A stretch of DNA of 64,000 nucleotides from Poindextera sp041691315 (GTDB lineage Bacteria > Pseudomonadota > Alphaproteobacteria > Caulobacterales > Caulobacteraceae). The DNA lies in NCBI GenBank assembly GCA_041691315.1, contig JBEPUW010000020.1, forward strand, positions 1 to 64,000, read 5' to 3'. Made by a program: the position numbers and the translations under genes. How positions within the stretch are numbered: the stretch's first letter is position 1; each line of letters starts with the position of its first letter. Below the pieces are notes generated by a model. It saw only the letters and a list, made by a program, of their open reading frames with translations. It did not search any database and was not told where the DNA came from. This document shows, piece after piece, positions 31,756 to 41,376 of this stretch.

Positions 31756-32836
31756 TCGCGAGGCGGAAAAGGCCGCCTTCCTCGCCGCCAACGGCCTTGG
31801 CGACGCCCGGCGCGAGCGTCTGGCCGGAGACGCGTCGACGCGGCTCTATGAGCGGTTGCACCGGGCCGGGCAGCCCAGCCTGATCTTCATGGACCAGCCG
31901 CCCAACGCCGAGACCGCGCCCTGTCCGCCGGAGGCGACGCCGGATCAGCGCCGCGCGCTCGGCTACAACGCCAGCGCCCGGCTGGCGGCCGGCCGGGTCG
32001 AGGCCTTCATCGCCTGCGCCGCCTATTTGCACGGGCGCGGCTTGTCGGCTCCGGAAGTGGTCGCCGCCGACGCCCCCGCGGGGCTGGCCGTGCTGGAAGA
32101 CCTGGGCGACGACCTCTATGCGCGGCTGATCGAGGCCGGCCTGGACGAGACGCCGCTCTATGACGACGCCATCGACGCCCTGGTGCATCTGCACGCCGAG
32201 CCGCCGCCGGCGACCCTGGTCGGGCCGGGCGCCGAGTGGCCGCTCCTGCTCTACGACGACCTCGCCTTCCAGACCGGCGGGCTGATGTTCCTGGAGTGGT
32301 GGCCGAAATACATTGGCCAGCCGGCGTTTTCGACCGAGGCCGAGGCCGAATGGGAGGCGCTTTGGGCGCCGATCCGTGCGCGCGGCGTCGCCGGCGCCGA
32401 GGTCTTCTGCCTCCGCGACTATCACGCCGAGAATCTGATCTGGCTCCCCGGCCGACCGGGCATCCGCAAGGTGGGGATGCTGGACTTCCAGGACGCGCTG
32501 CGCGCCCACCCGGCCTGGGACCTCTCCATGCTGCTGCACGACGGTCGCCGCGACGTCTCGCCGGAGCGTGAGACGGCGTCGCTTGAGCACTATCTGGCTG
32601 CCCGTCCGGCGGTGGATCGCGACCGGTTCCTGGCCGACTATCACGGCCTCGGCGCCATGAACTCCGCCCGCATCCTGTTTATCTTCGCCCGCCAGGTCGC
32701 CGGCTTCGGCCGGCCGCGCTACGCCGCCTTCATGCCGCGCATGTGGCGCTACCTCGACCGCTGCCTGGAGGCGCCGGAATTGGCGTCGATCAAGGCCTGG
32801 TTCGCCCGCAACGTGGTGCGGGAGCCGCAGGCGTGA
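31745..32836 (+). CDS. amgK: N-acetylmuramate/N-acetylglucosamine kinase AmgK
   Basis: A 363-residue aminoglycoside-phosphotransferase-fold kinase that phosphorylates the anomeric position of MurNAc and GlcNAc in peptidoglycan recycling. LAGDASTRLYERL is the N-terminal nucleotide region, FCLRDYHAENLIWLPG holds the catalytic Asp loop, and GMLDFQDALRAHPAWDL the metal-binding Asp. It starts at TTG 31745 inside the tsaE end and is followed by murU in a GTGA overlap. The amgK-murU recycling bypass avoids de novo UDP-MurNAc synthesis and has been linked to fosfomycin tolerance. Confidence 0.92.
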   Translation: MSSDREAEKAAFLAANGLGDARRERLAGDASTRLYERLHRAGQPSLIFMDQPPNAETAPCPPEATPDQRRALGYNASARLAAGRVEAFIACAAYLHGRGLSAPEVVAADAPAGLAVLEDLGDDLYARLIEAGLDETPLYDDAIDALVHLHAEPPPATLVGPGAEWPLLLYDDLAFQTGGLMFLEWWPKYIGQPAFSTEAEAEWEALWAPIRARGVAGAEVFCLRDYHAENLIWLPGRPGIRKVGMLDFQDALRAHPAWDLSMLLHDGRRDVSPERETASLEHYLAARPAVDRDRFLADYHGLGAMNSARILFIFARQVAGFGRPRYAAFMPRMWRYLDRCLEAPELASIKAWFARNVVREPQA

Positions 32837-33543
32837 GTGGACCCGAGACCGCCATGGTGCTGGCCGCCGGCCTCGGCACGCGGCTCAAGCCGCTGACCAA
32901 CGATCGGCCCAAAGCCCTGGTCGAAATCGGTGGGCGGCCGCTGATCGATCATGTGCTTGACCGGCTGGCCGATGCCGGCGTCACCCGCGCGGTGGTCAAT
33001 GTGCACGCCTTCGCCGACCGGCTGGAGGCGCACCTGAAGGGCCGCCAACACCCCGAGATCGTCATTTCCGACGAGCGCAGCCAGGCGCTGGAGACCGGTG
33101 GCGGCTTGAAGAACGCGCGCGCCCTTCTGGGTCACGGTCCGGTCTGGGTGAGCAATATCGACACCGTGGCGCTGGGCGGCGGCGCACCGGCCTTGCAGGC
33201 TGTGGCCGAGGCCTGGGACCCGGCGCGGATGGACGTCTGCCTGCTGCTCGCGCCGACCCGGAACTCGCTCGGCTTCCACGACTCCGGCGACGTCTTTCTG
33301 GAGGACGACGGCCGGGTCCGCTTCAAGTCCGCCGACGAGGTCGCGCCCTTTCTCTATGTCGGGACCCACATCGCCGACCCGAAAATCCTCGCTGACGCCC
33401 CCGACGGGCCGTTTTCTTTGCTCGACATCTGGAAAGCGCTGGCCGCCCAGGGTCAGGTAAGCGGCGTCGCGCCCGACGCTCTGTGGATGCACGTCAGCGA
33501 CCCCGCCGGTCGCGACGCCGTCGAAGCCCGGCTGCGGCGATGA
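32833..33543 (+). CDS. murU: N-acetylmuramate-1-phosphate uridylyltransferase MurU
   Basis: A 236-residue nucleotidyltransferase that makes UDP-MurNAc from MurNAc-1-phosphate, the step after AmgK. AMVLAAGLGTRLKPLTNDRPKALVEIGGRPLIDH is the nucleotide-binding signature; ALETGGGLKNA and VWVSNIDTV carry the catalytic and metal-binding residues. GTG 32833 overlaps the amgK stop (GTGA) and its own stop overlaps the addB ATG (ATGA). Pairing with AmgK makes the specific assignment stronger than for a generic sugar nucleotidyltransferase. Confidence 0.93.
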   Translation: MSGPETAMVLAAGLGTRLKPLTNDRPKALVEIGGRPLIDHVLDRLADAGVTRAVVNVHAFADRLEAHLKGRQHPEIVISDERSQALETGGGLKNARALLGHGPVWVSNIDTVALGGGAPALQAVAEAWDPARMDVCLLLAPTRNSLGFHDSGDVFLEDDGRVRFKSADEVAPFLYVGTHIADPKILADAPDGPFSLLDIWKALAAQGQVSGVAPDALWMHVSDPAGRDAVEARLRR

Positions 33544-36515
33544 ACCCTTTCGGCCAGCCTGGGCCGCGCTGGTTCAGCATCGCGCCGCATCGGCCATTCC
33601 TGGCCGACCTCGCCGAGGGCCTGATCGCAGCCTTGTCGTCGGGTGGTCCGCAGGCCCTGTCCGACGCCGTGGTGCTGGTCCCCTCGCGGCGCGCTGCGCG
33701 CGGCCTGGCCGAAGCCTTTGTCGAGGTCGGCGGCGGCCGGGCGCTCTTGCTGCCGCAGATCCGCGCGCTCGGCGACCTGGACGAGGGCGAGCCGCCTTTC
33801 GAGCCCGGCGACATCGCGCTCAACCTGCCGCCGGCGATCTCGCCCTGGCGGCGGCGGTTCGAGCTTGCGCGGCTGGTGGCCGAGAACGCGCATCTGCTCG
33901 GCCGCCCGCTGGATGCGGCCGGGGCGCTCGATCTGGCTGACGCGCTGGCGCGGTTGCTGGACGGTATCGAATTGGACGAAGCCGGCCCGATGCGCCCGGC
34001 TGCGGAGTGGGTGGAGGCGGACCTGGCCCGTCACTGGCAGGTGTCGGCTCGGTTTCTGACCATCGCGCTGGAGGCCTGGCCGGCGCGCCTGGAGGTGCTC
34101 GGGCTGGTCGACGCGATGACACGCCGCGTGCGGCTGACGCGAGCGCTCGCCGACCTCTGGGCGCGCGAACCGCGGTCGGGCCCGCTGATCGCCGCCGGCT
34201 CGACCGGATCGACGCCCGCCACCGCCGCCCTCATCACCGCGATCGCGGCCGCCCCACAGGGCGCCGTCGTGCTGCCAGGCCTCGACCTCGATCTCGACGA
34301 ACGGGCGTGGGCCGAGGTGGGCGACCAGCATCCACAAGCGGCAATGAAGCGAATGCTGGACGCGGCTGGCGTCGAACGCGGCGCGATCCGGCTGTGGTCC
34401 GAGCCGCACGCCGGCGATGCGCGCGGGCGCTGGCGGCGGCGGCTGGTCAGCGAGGCGCTCAAGCCGCCCGAAGCCACCGACGACTGGCGGCGCAAGATTG
34501 ACGATCTGCGCAAGGAGGGCGAGGCCGACGGCGTCGACGCCATCGCCGAGGGGTTGGCCGGCCTGGCGTTGGTTGCCGGTCGCAACGAAGAGGACGCCGC
34601 CGACATCGCCGCGCTGGCGCTCCGCGAAGTGCTGGAGACTCCCGGCCGCACGGCGGCGTTGGTGACCCCGGACCAGGGCCTGGCGCGGCGGGTTTCTGCG
34701 CGGCTGGAGCGGTGGGGCGTGGTGGTCGACTCCTCGGCCGGGGCCAGCCTGGCCGGAACGCCGGTCGGGCAACTGGCGGCGCTGGCCGCCCGCGCGGCTG
34801 CCGATCCGCTGGACCCGGTCCTGCAGCTGGCTATCCTCAAACACCCGCTGGTCGCGCTCGGCCCGGGCGTCGAGGTGCTGGAGCGTGTCGCACTGCGTGG
34901 CGCGCGGCCGCCGGACTGGACGGCGATCGAGACGCGGCTCGCGGCCTCCGAACGCGACGTGAGCGACGCCTGGGCGCTGGCCGCACGCCTGCGCGCGATT
35001 CTGGAGGCGCTAGCTTCATACTGCGCGGGCGGTCCGGCAGCGCCGGCGGACACAGCTCGCGCCCTGGCGACCGCGATGGAAAGCCTGGCCGGCGGACCTG
35101 AGACGCTGTGGGCTGGGGCGGCGGGCGAGGCCGCCGCCGGGCTGATCGCCGCACTGATCGGCGAGAGCGAGGGCTTGCCGCCGGTCGGCGCCCGAGAGTT
35201 CGCCGACCTCATCGAGGATCTGCTCGAGGGCGAGACCGTGCGCGCCGGCGCGGCGGCGCATCCGCGCGTGCGCATCCTCGGCGTGCTGGAAGGCCGCCTG
35301 ATCCACGCCGATCGCCTTATCCTCGCCGGGCTCGAGGAGGGCGTCTGGCCGCAGGTCCCCACCGCCGATCCGTTCATGTCGCGGCCGATGCGCGAGGCCG
35401 AGGGACTGTCGTCCCCCGAGCGCCGGATCGGCCTCTCCGCACACGACTTCGCCCAGGCCGCCGGCGCGGCCGACCTGATCCTGCTCACCACCGCCCGTCG
35501 CGGCGGCGCGCCGACCACGCCGTCGCGCTGGGTTTGGCGGCTCACGACGCTGGTGCGGGGCGCCAGTCTGAAGACGCCGGACCGCCCGGACCTCGCCGCC
35601 TGGGCGCGCGCCTTGGACGCGCCCGACGCGCCGGCGCCCGCCAAGCGTCCGGAGCCAAGGCCGCCGGTCGCCGCTCGACCGCGCGGGTTGCCGGTGACGC
35701 AGGTCGAGCGTTGGGTACGCGACCCCTACGCTGTCTATGCCCGCTATGTTCTGAACCTGAGACCGCTGGAGCGGCCGGCGGAGCCGATGGAGGCGCGGGC
35801 GCGCGGAACGGCGGCGCACAAGGCGTTCGAGCGCTTCGCCACCGAGGGCGACGGCCTCGACACGTCCGCCGCCGAGGCGGTGTTCGTGGAACTGGTGGCG
35901 GAGGAGCTGACCCGCGGGGGCATGCCCAAAGGAGCGTTGGTGCGCGAGCGGGCGCTTGCGCGACTGGCCGCCCCCGACGCCGTCCGGCTGCACCGGCTTC
36001 GGCGCGAGGGCGCGCAACTGCACCTCGAAAGGAAGGGCGCCAGGACGATCGAGGCGCCCGGCGGGCCATTCATCCTCACCGCACAGGCCGACCGCATCGA
36101 AGCGCGCGCGGCTTCGGCCGACGTGCTGGACTTCAAAACCGGCAGCGCGCCCACGGCGGCGCAGGTGCGCAGCGGACTCTCACCGCAGCTCACGCTGACA
36201 GCGGCCATCCTGCAAGGCGGCGGCTTTACCGACATCGGTCCGATGCCGCCCGGCCAACTTGTCTACATCCGCATCCTCGGCGCACGGCAGGGCGTCCGGG
36301 TGGAGGTGCGCGCGCAGGTCGACGAGAGCGCGGCGCTGGCCGAGCAGGCGATCGCGGGCATGAGCCGCCGCGTGGCCATCTTCGATGACCCTGAAACGCC
36401 TTATCTTTCGTGGGCCGCGCCGCAGTTCATCAACCAGTTCGAGGGCGATTACGACCACCTGGCGCGGCTGTGGGAGTGGTTCGTGATCGGCGAGGACGGG
36501 CCGGAGGGATCATGA
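33540..36515 (+). CDS. addB: Double-strand break repair protein AddB
   Basis: A 991-residue alphaproteobacterial AddB. The N-terminal part (LVPSRRAARGLAEAFVEVGGGRALLLPQIRALGDLDE) is an inactive helicase-like fold. The middle contains LILAGLEEGVWPQVPTADPFMSRPMREAEGL, and the C-terminal PD-(D/E)xK nuclease has RADRIEA-like and VLDFKTGSAPT motifs (LTAQADRIEARAASADVLDFKTG). With AddA it unwinds and resects DNA ends and recognises Chi-like sites, replacing RecBCD. ATG 33540 overlaps murU; its stop overlaps addA (ATGA). Confidence 0.95.
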   Translation: MNPFGQPGPRWFSIAPHRPFLADLAEGLIAALSSGGPQALSDAVVLVPSRRAARGLAEAFVEVGGGRALLLPQIRALGDLDEGEPPFEPGDIALNLPPAISPWRRRFELARLVAENAHLLGRPLDAAGALDLADALARLLDGIELDEAGPMRPAAEWVEADLARHWQVSARFLTIALEAWPARLEVLGLVDAMTRRVRLTRALADLWAREPRSGPLIAAGSTGSTPATAALITAIAAAPQGAVVLPGLDLDLDERAWAEVGDQHPQAAMKRMLDAAGVERGAIRLWSEPHAGDARGRWRRRLVSEALKPPEATDDWRRKIDDLRKEGEADGVDAIAEGLAGLALVAGRNEEDAADIAALALREVLETPGRTAALVTPDQGLARRVSARLERWGVVVDSSAGASLAGTPVGQLAALAARAAADPLDPVLQLAILKHPLVALGPGVEVLERVALRGARPPDWTAIETRLAASERDVSDAWALAARLRAILEALASYCAGGPAAPADTARALATAMESLAGGPETLWAGAAGEAAAGLIAALIGESEGLPPVGAREFADLIEDLLEGETVRAGAAAHPRVRILGVLEGRLIHADRLILAGLEEGVWPQVPTADPFMSRPMREAEGLSSPERRIGLSAHDFAQAAGAADLILLTTARRGGAPTTPSRWVWRLTTLVRGASLKTPDRPDLAAWARALDAPDAPAPAKRPEPRPPVAARPRGLPVTQVERWVRDPYAVYARYVLNLRPLERPAEPMEARARGTAAHKAFERFATEGDGLDTSAAEAVFVELVAEELTRGGMPKGALVRERALARLAAPDAVRLHRLRREGAQLHLERKGARTIEAPGGPFILTAQADRIEARAASADVLDFKTGSAPTAAQVRSGLSPQLTLTAAILQGGGFTDIGPMPPGQLVYIRILGARQGVRVEVRAQVDESAALAEQAIAGMSRRVAIFDDPETPYLSWAAPQFINQFEGDYDHLARLWEWFVIGEDGPEGS

Positions 36516-39500
36516 GCGTCCAACCGCAGATCCTGGCGTCCGATCCAGACGGCTCCGCCTTCGTCACCGCCAACGCCGGGACCGGCAAGACGTGGACGCT
36601 GGTCGCGCGCGTCGCGCGCCTCCTGCTGCGCGGCGCCGACCCGGCCGCCATCCTCTGCGTCACCTACACCAAGGCGGCGGCGGCCGAGATGCAGGGCCGC
36701 CTGTTCGAACGGCTGGGCCAGTGGGCGGTGGCGACCGACAAGGCGCTCAAGATCGCCCTCGACGAGCTGGCCGAGCCGGTCGGGGACCTTGCCCGCGCCC
36801 GGAGGCTGTTCGCCCTCGCGCTGGAGACGCCGGGCGGGTTGAAGATCCAGACCATCCACGCCTTCTGCGAGACGCTGCTCAAGCGCTTCCCGCTCGAGGC
36901 CGGCGTTTCGCCCACCTTCCAGGTGCTGGAGGACGCCGAGGCGCAGATCGTCGCCGCCCATGCCCGCGACCGGCTGGCGGGAATCGCCCTGGACGGGCCA
37001 GAGGCCGCTATCGGCCGCGCCTACGGCCACTTCTCGATGGTGCTTGATTTCCGCCGCTTCAACGAGATGTTCGCCGACTTCGCCGCGCGCCGCGCCGCGA
37101 TCGCCGCCTACGCGGCGAATCCGGACTGGCCCGCCGACGTCTGGCGCCGCTGCGACTTCGACCAGCCGGTCGACCCCGAAGCGCTGGAGCGCGCGGCCGT
37201 CGCAGCGGTCGACTGGACCGCCTGGCGCAGCGCGGCGGAGGCGCTGCTTACCAGCACCGCCTTGAGCGACGTCAAGCGTGGCCAGGCAATGGCCCGGCTG
37301 GACGAGCTCTCCGACTTCGCCGCCGTTTGGGCGGTATTCGCGACCGCCGATGGGGCGGCTCCGCTCAAGTCGGTCGGCACCAAGCAGGTCGACGTCGGCG
37401 TGCGCGCCTGGCTGGAGGCCGAGCAGACGCGGCTGGCCGAGGTGCTTGGCCAGGTGAGGGGCGCCTGCGTCGCGCGTGACACCTGTTATGCGATCACGCT
37501 GGCGGCGGCGTACGCGGCGATTTACGCGGTCGAGAAGAGCGCCATCGGGGCGCTGGATTTCGCCGACCTGATCGCGGCCGTCCGCCGGCTGCTTACCGAG
37601 CGGGCCGACGGGGCATGGGTGCTGTACAAGCTCGACGGCGGCATCGACCATGTCCTTCTGGACGAGGCGCAGGACACCGCGCCGGAGCAGTGGGACATCC
37701 TGCGCGACCTGACCGGCGAGTTCTTCGCCGGCGCGGGACGTCCACGCAAGGCAGGCGCGCCGGAGCGGACCCTGTTCGTGGTCGGCGACGAGAAGCAGTC
37801 GATCTACTCCTTCCAAGGCGCGCGACCTGAACGGTTCGACGCCGAGACCCGGCGCTACCGGGCGCGCATCGAGGGCGCCGGCCGCCCGTTCGTGAGCGTA
37901 CCGCTGGAGGAGAGCCGCCGCTCGACGCCCGGCGTCCTGGCTTTCGTGGATGCGGTGTTCGCCGACCCCTACGCCGCGGCTGGCCTCGGTCCCAGCGGCT
38001 CGACCCACCACCGATCACTCCGCGACGACGAGATGTTCGGGGCCGTCGACATCTGGCCGGAGTCCGAGAGCGACCTCGCCGATGCCGTCGACGAGTGGTG
38101 GACGCCGGTGGACGTGCGGGCCGGCGAGACGGGCACGAAGAAACTGGCGGGGCGGATCGCCCGGACGATCAAGGCGATGATCGACGACCGCGTCGCGGTC
38201 TACGAGAAAGAGACAAAGGCCAACCGCCCGGCGGCGGCCGGCGATTTCCTGGTGCTCGTGCGGCGGCGGAGTGTTCTCTTCCACGAGATCATCCGGGCGC
38301 TCAAACGCGCGTCCGTTCCGGTGGGCGGCGCCGACCGGCTGGCGCTCTCCGAGCACATCGCGTTCAAGGACCTGATGGCGCTCGGCCGCTTCGTCCGCTT
38401 CCCGGGAGACGACCTGTCGCTGGCCGCGCTGCTGCGCAGCCCGTTCTGCGACGTGAGCGAGGACTCGCTGTTCGATCTTGCCCACGGCCGCGACGGCTCG
38501 CTCTGGGCGGCCTTGTGCCGACGCGCCGACGCGCGAAAGGAATGGCGAACGGCGCGCGACTTCCTCGTCTGGGCGGGGGCGGAAGCGGCGGTTCGACCGC
38601 CGTTCGATTTCTTCGCGCGGGTGCTGAGCCGGCTGGATGCGCACGGCTGCACGATGCGCCGGCGTCTGCTCACCCGGCTGGGCCGCGAGGCGGAGGATGC
38701 GATCGAGGCCTTCCTCGGCGAGGCGCTCGGACTGGAGCGGCGACGCATCCACGACCTTGAGCGGTTCCTGGACGAGATGGGCCGCACCGATCTGGTGGTG
38801 AAGCGCGAAACGGAGGAGGTCCAGGGGGAGGTGCGGGTGATGACAGCCCATGGCGCCAAGGGCCTGGAGGCGCCGATTGTGATCCTGCCCGACACCACGA
38901 CGCGGGCGACGCCGCAAGGCAGCCTGCTGCTGGAGACCGGCGATGGCGGTTTCCTCTGGTCGCCGCGGAAGGCGGACGACTGCCCGGCCTCGGCAGACGC
39001 GCGCGCGTTGCGCGAGAAGGCGGTCGAGCAGGAGAGCATGCGGCTACTCTACGTGGCTATGACGCGGGCGCGGGACCGGCTGATTATCTGCGGCGCGAAG
39101 CCGGGCGGGCTCCGCGACCGAAGCTGGTACGAGGTCGTCAACCGCGCGCGTGAACTGTCGGCGATCCTGGACCGATCGCGGGTGATCGAAGGCGAGGACG
39201 GCGCATTCCGCTTCGGCGACGACCCGCTGAGCGCCCCGGCCCGCTCCGTGAGCCAGGGCGAACTGCCGCTGGCGCCCGCCTGGGCGTATCGGTTCGCCCC
39301 GCCCGAGCCGTTAGCGGTGCGTTATGCCTCGCCCTCGACCTTCGTCGACGCCGAAAAGGGCCCGGCGCCGTCGCCGCTGGCCGAGCGTGACGGCCTTGGC
39401 CGCTTCCGGCGTGGCATCCTGATCCACCGGCTGTTGCAGCTATTGCCCGATCTGGCGGCTGACCGTCGCGGCGGCGCCGCGGCGAGCCTGCTGGCGCGCG

Positions 39501-39940
39501 AACTCGACCTGACCGACAGCCAGCGGGAGGAGATGGCCGCCGCGGCGCTCGGCGTATTGAATGACCACCGCTTCGCCGCCGTTTTCGGACCCGGTTCGCG
39601 CCCCGAGTCGGCCATCGCCGGCGGCGCCGGGACGCTGCCCAAGGACCTGGCGATATCAGGCCGCATCGACCGGCTGCTGGTCGAGCCCGAGCGGGTACTG
39701 GTGGTGGACTTCAAGACCAACCGCCCGGCGCCCGAGCGCATCGAGGACGCCGACCCGGCCTATCTGACCCAGATGGCGCTCTATGTCGCCGTCCTGGCCG
39801 AGGTCTTCCCCGGCCGCGCCATCGAGGCGGCCATCGTCTGGACCGACGGACCGAAACTGATGCCGATTCCAGAAAAGATGGTGCGCGAAACCCTGGCCGG
39901 GATCGGGGCGGCAGTTGAACCGGCGGCCGGCTCTGCTTAG
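36512..39940 (+). CDS. addA: Double-strand break repair helicase-nuclease AddA
   Basis: A 1142-residue UvrD-like helicase with a C-terminal RecB-family nuclease. Walker A ANAGTGKTWTL is at residues 20-30, then TYTKAAAAEM, TIHAFCETLLKRFPLEAG, DHVLLDEAQDTAPEQW (Walker B), VVGDEKQSIYSFQGA, MTAHGAKGLEAPIVILPD, and RLLYVAMTRARDRL. The nuclease motif VLVVDFKTNRPAP lies near the end. It forms the AddAB complex with the upstream gene. The full set of helicase motifs and normal length indicate an active enzyme. Confidence 0.96.
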   Translation: MSVQPQILASDPDGSAFVTANAGTGKTWTLVARVARLLLRGADPAAILCVTYTKAAAAEMQGRLFERLGQWAVATDKALKIALDELAEPVGDLARARRLFALALETPGGLKIQTIHAFCETLLKRFPLEAGVSPTFQVLEDAEAQIVAAHARDRLAGIALDGPEAAIGRAYGHFSMVLDFRRFNEMFADFAARRAAIAAYAANPDWPADVWRRCDFDQPVDPEALERAAVAAVDWTAWRSAAEALLTSTALSDVKRGQAMARLDELSDFAAVWAVFATADGAAPLKSVGTKQVDVGVRAWLEAEQTRLAEVLGQVRGACVARDTCYAITLAAAYAAIYAVEKSAIGALDFADLIAAVRRLLTERADGAWVLYKLDGGIDHVLLDEAQDTAPEQWDILRDLTGEFFAGAGRPRKAGAPERTLFVVGDEKQSIYSFQGARPERFDAETRRYRARIEGAGRPFVSVPLEESRRSTPGVLAFVDAVFADPYAAAGLGPSGSTHHRSLRDDEMFGAVDIWPESESDLADAVDEWWTPVDVRAGETGTKKLAGRIARTIKAMIDDRVAVYEKETKANRPAAAGDFLVLVRRRSVLFHEIIRALKRASVPVGGADRLALSEHIAFKDLMALGRFVRFPGDDLSLAALLRSPFCDVSEDSLFDLAHGRDGSLWAALCRRADARKEWRTARDFLVWAGAEAAVRPPFDFFARVLSRLDAHGCTMRRRLLTRLGREAEDAIEAFLGEALGLERRRIHDLERFLDEMGRTDLVVKRETEEVQGEVRVMTAHGAKGLEAPIVILPDTTTRATPQGSLLLETGDGGFLWSPRKADDCPASADARALREKAVEQESMRLLYVAMTRARDRLIICGAKPGGLRDRSWYEVVNRARELSAILDRSRVIEGEDGAFRFGDDPLSAPARSVSQGELPLAPAWAYRFAPPEPLAVRYASPSTFVDAEKGPAPSPLAERDGLGRFRRGILIHRLLQLLPDLAADRRGGAAASLLARELDLTDSQREEMAAAALGVLNDHRFAAVFGPGSRPESAIAGGAGTLPKDLAISGRIDRLLVEPERVLVVDFKTNRPAPERIEDADPAYLTQMALYVAVLAEVFPGRAIEAAIVWTDGPKLMPIPEKMVRETLAGIGAAVEPAAGSA

Positions 39941-39991
39941 ATCGCTTACACGGACACCATCATGGACCGTCCGCATAGGAGCTTGCGCTCA

Positions 39992-40330
39992 ATGAGCACC
40001 GTTACGGTCACTGACGAAACCTTTGAGCAGGACGTGCTGAAGGCCGGCAAGCCGGTTCTGGTCGACTTCTGGGCCGAATGGTGCGGCCCCTGTAAGCAGA
40101 TCGCACCCGCGCTGGAGCAGATCGCCGAAGAGCTGCACGACCAGGTCACCATCGCCAAGCTGAACATCGAAGACAGCCCCACCACTCCGTCCCGCTACGG
40201 CGTCCGCGGCATCCCGACCATGATGCTGTTCAAGGACGGCCAGATGGCGTCCATGAAGGTCGGCGCCATGCCCAAGCAGAAGATCCTGGAGTGGCTGAGC
40301 GAGACGGGCGTCAAAGCCGCCGCGGCGTAA
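39992..40330 (+). CDS. trxA: Thioredoxin
   Basis: A 112-residue cytoplasmic thioredoxin. VLVDFWAEWCGPCKQIAP has the active-site CGPC at residues 31-34, and YGVRGIPTMMLFKDG the cis-proline loop. It reduces disulfides in ribonucleotide reductase and other targets. ATG 39992 is favoured (MSTVTVTDETF); the ATG at 39962 adds ten non-conserved residues. It lies about 50 bp after addA, an order shared with many alphaproteobacteria, and may have its own promoter. Confidence 0.97.
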   Translation: MSTVTVTDETFEQDVLKAGKPVLVDFWAEWCGPCKQIAPALEQIAEELHDQVTIAKLNIEDSPTTPSRYGVRGIPTMMLFKDGQMASMKVGAMPKQKILEWLSETGVKAAAA

Positions 40331-40334
40331 ACGA

Positions 40335-40484
40335 CCTCGCCCAGAGCAAGAGGCAGGGACCCCGCCGGCAAAGCCGGTGAGACGGTGAGGGGTTACGGCC
40401 TCTCGGACTATCCTGAAGCGCGGTAACCCCTCATCGTCCCACGCGCTTACGCGCGCGGGCCCCTCCTTCTCCCTCTGGGAGAAG
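40335..40484. repeat. 150-bp palindromic intergenic repeat, copy 2
   Basis: It shares with the 23707-23855 element the core GAGGGGTTACGGCC (40387-40400) opposed by GGTAACCCCTCA (40422-40433) and the end hairpin CTTCTCCC/GGGAGAAG (40466-40484). The left end is diverged and carries its own small stem, GCCGGCAAAGCCGG-like. It fills the space between the converging trxA and MBL-hydrolase genes and could serve as a bidirectional terminator. Confidence 0.82.
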
Positions 40485-40498
40485 TCTGAAGGGCGCGC

Positions 40499-41356
40499 CT
40501 AGACCTCGAACCGATATGCTTCCCCATCGCGCACGACCCTGCCGGCGGTGGGGGCGGCGAAGTGGGTGCCGATGACCAGCGTTCCATCGCGCGCGAAGGC
40601 GTCGAACATCCGCTCGCGTGTCGCCGTCGACTGGCGACCGTTGTAGTCCACCTTGGTGTCCCAGTCGGGATGGGCCAACTGGCAGGGGTGGTGGACGAAG
40701 TCGCCGGTGATCACCGCCTCTTCGCCCTTTGAGCTGATCCGCACGCTGACATGGTCGATGGTGTGGCCGGGCGTCGGCACCAGGCTGACCTCGTCACAGA
40801 CCTGGTGATCGCTGGCGACCAGGTCGATCAGCCCGGCTTCCCAGACCGGCTGCACGGAGTCGGCGAAGACGGCGGCCTCCGCCGCCGGCGAATCTGGCGC
40901 GGCCTTCCAGAAGTCGAACTCGGCCCGGCCCATCAGGTAGCGGGCGTTCGGGAAGGTCGGCTCCCACTTGCCGTCGATCAGCATGGTGTTCCAGCCGACA
41001 TGGTCGATGTGCAGGTGGGTGCACAGCACCACGTCGATGCTCTCGCGCGAGAAGCCCGCCGCCTCGAAATCCTTCAGGAAGCTGGTCTGCAGATGGCTCC
41101 AGGGCTGGATGTGGCGCGGCTTGTCGTTGCCGATGCAGGTGTCGACGACGATGCGCCTGGTCGGAGTCTCCACCACCAATGCGTGGATGCTCATGATCAA
41201 CCGCCCGTCGTCATCGGCGAAGTTGGGCGACAGCCAGGGCATGGCCTTGATCGCCTCCGGGGTGGCGGCGTCGATCAGGAAGGGGCCGGCGCTGATCAGG
41301 GGGATTTCGACGATGCGGGTCACCCGCACGTCGCCGATGGTCCAGGTCAGGTTCAT
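40499..41356 (-). CDS. Metallo-beta-lactamase-fold hydrolase
   Basis: A 285-residue MBL-fold protein. The metal-binding motif CTHLHIDHVGWN is present, with further ligands in PTPGHTIDHVSV, ITGDFVHHP and IGTHFAAPTAG. It resembles the N-acyl-homoserine-lactonase/organophosphate-hydrolase-like group of MBL proteins in bacteria, whose substrates vary (lactones, esters). ATG 41356 gives MNLTWTIGDVRVTRIVEI, the normal start; the upstream frame runs through the FKBP gene antisense-like region and is not conserved. It lies 20 bp downstream of the FKBP gene on the same strand. Confidence 0.87.
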   Translation of the reverse strand: MNLTWTIGDVRVTRIVEIPLISAGPFLIDAATPEAIKAMPWLSPNFADDDGRLIMSIHALVVETPTRRIVVDTCIGNDKPRHIQPWSHLQTSFLKDFEAAGFSRESIDVVLCTHLHIDHVGWNTMLIDGKWEPTFPNARYLMGRAEFDFWKAAPDSPAAEAAVFADSVQPVWEAGLIDLVASDHQVCDEVSLVPTPGHTIDHVSVRISSKGEEAVITGDFVHHPCQLAHPDWDTKVDYNGRQSTATRERMFDAFARDGTLVIGTHFAAPTAGRVVRDGEAYRFEV

Positions 41357-41376
41357 CGCCGTTCTCCCTGAAAAGT

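Noticed and set aside
34031..35644. 537-codon minus-strand frame
   Set aside because: Antisense to addB; Ser/Arg/Ala-rich with no motif.
36449..38011. 520-codon minus-strand frame
   Set aside because: Antisense to the addA helicase motifs.
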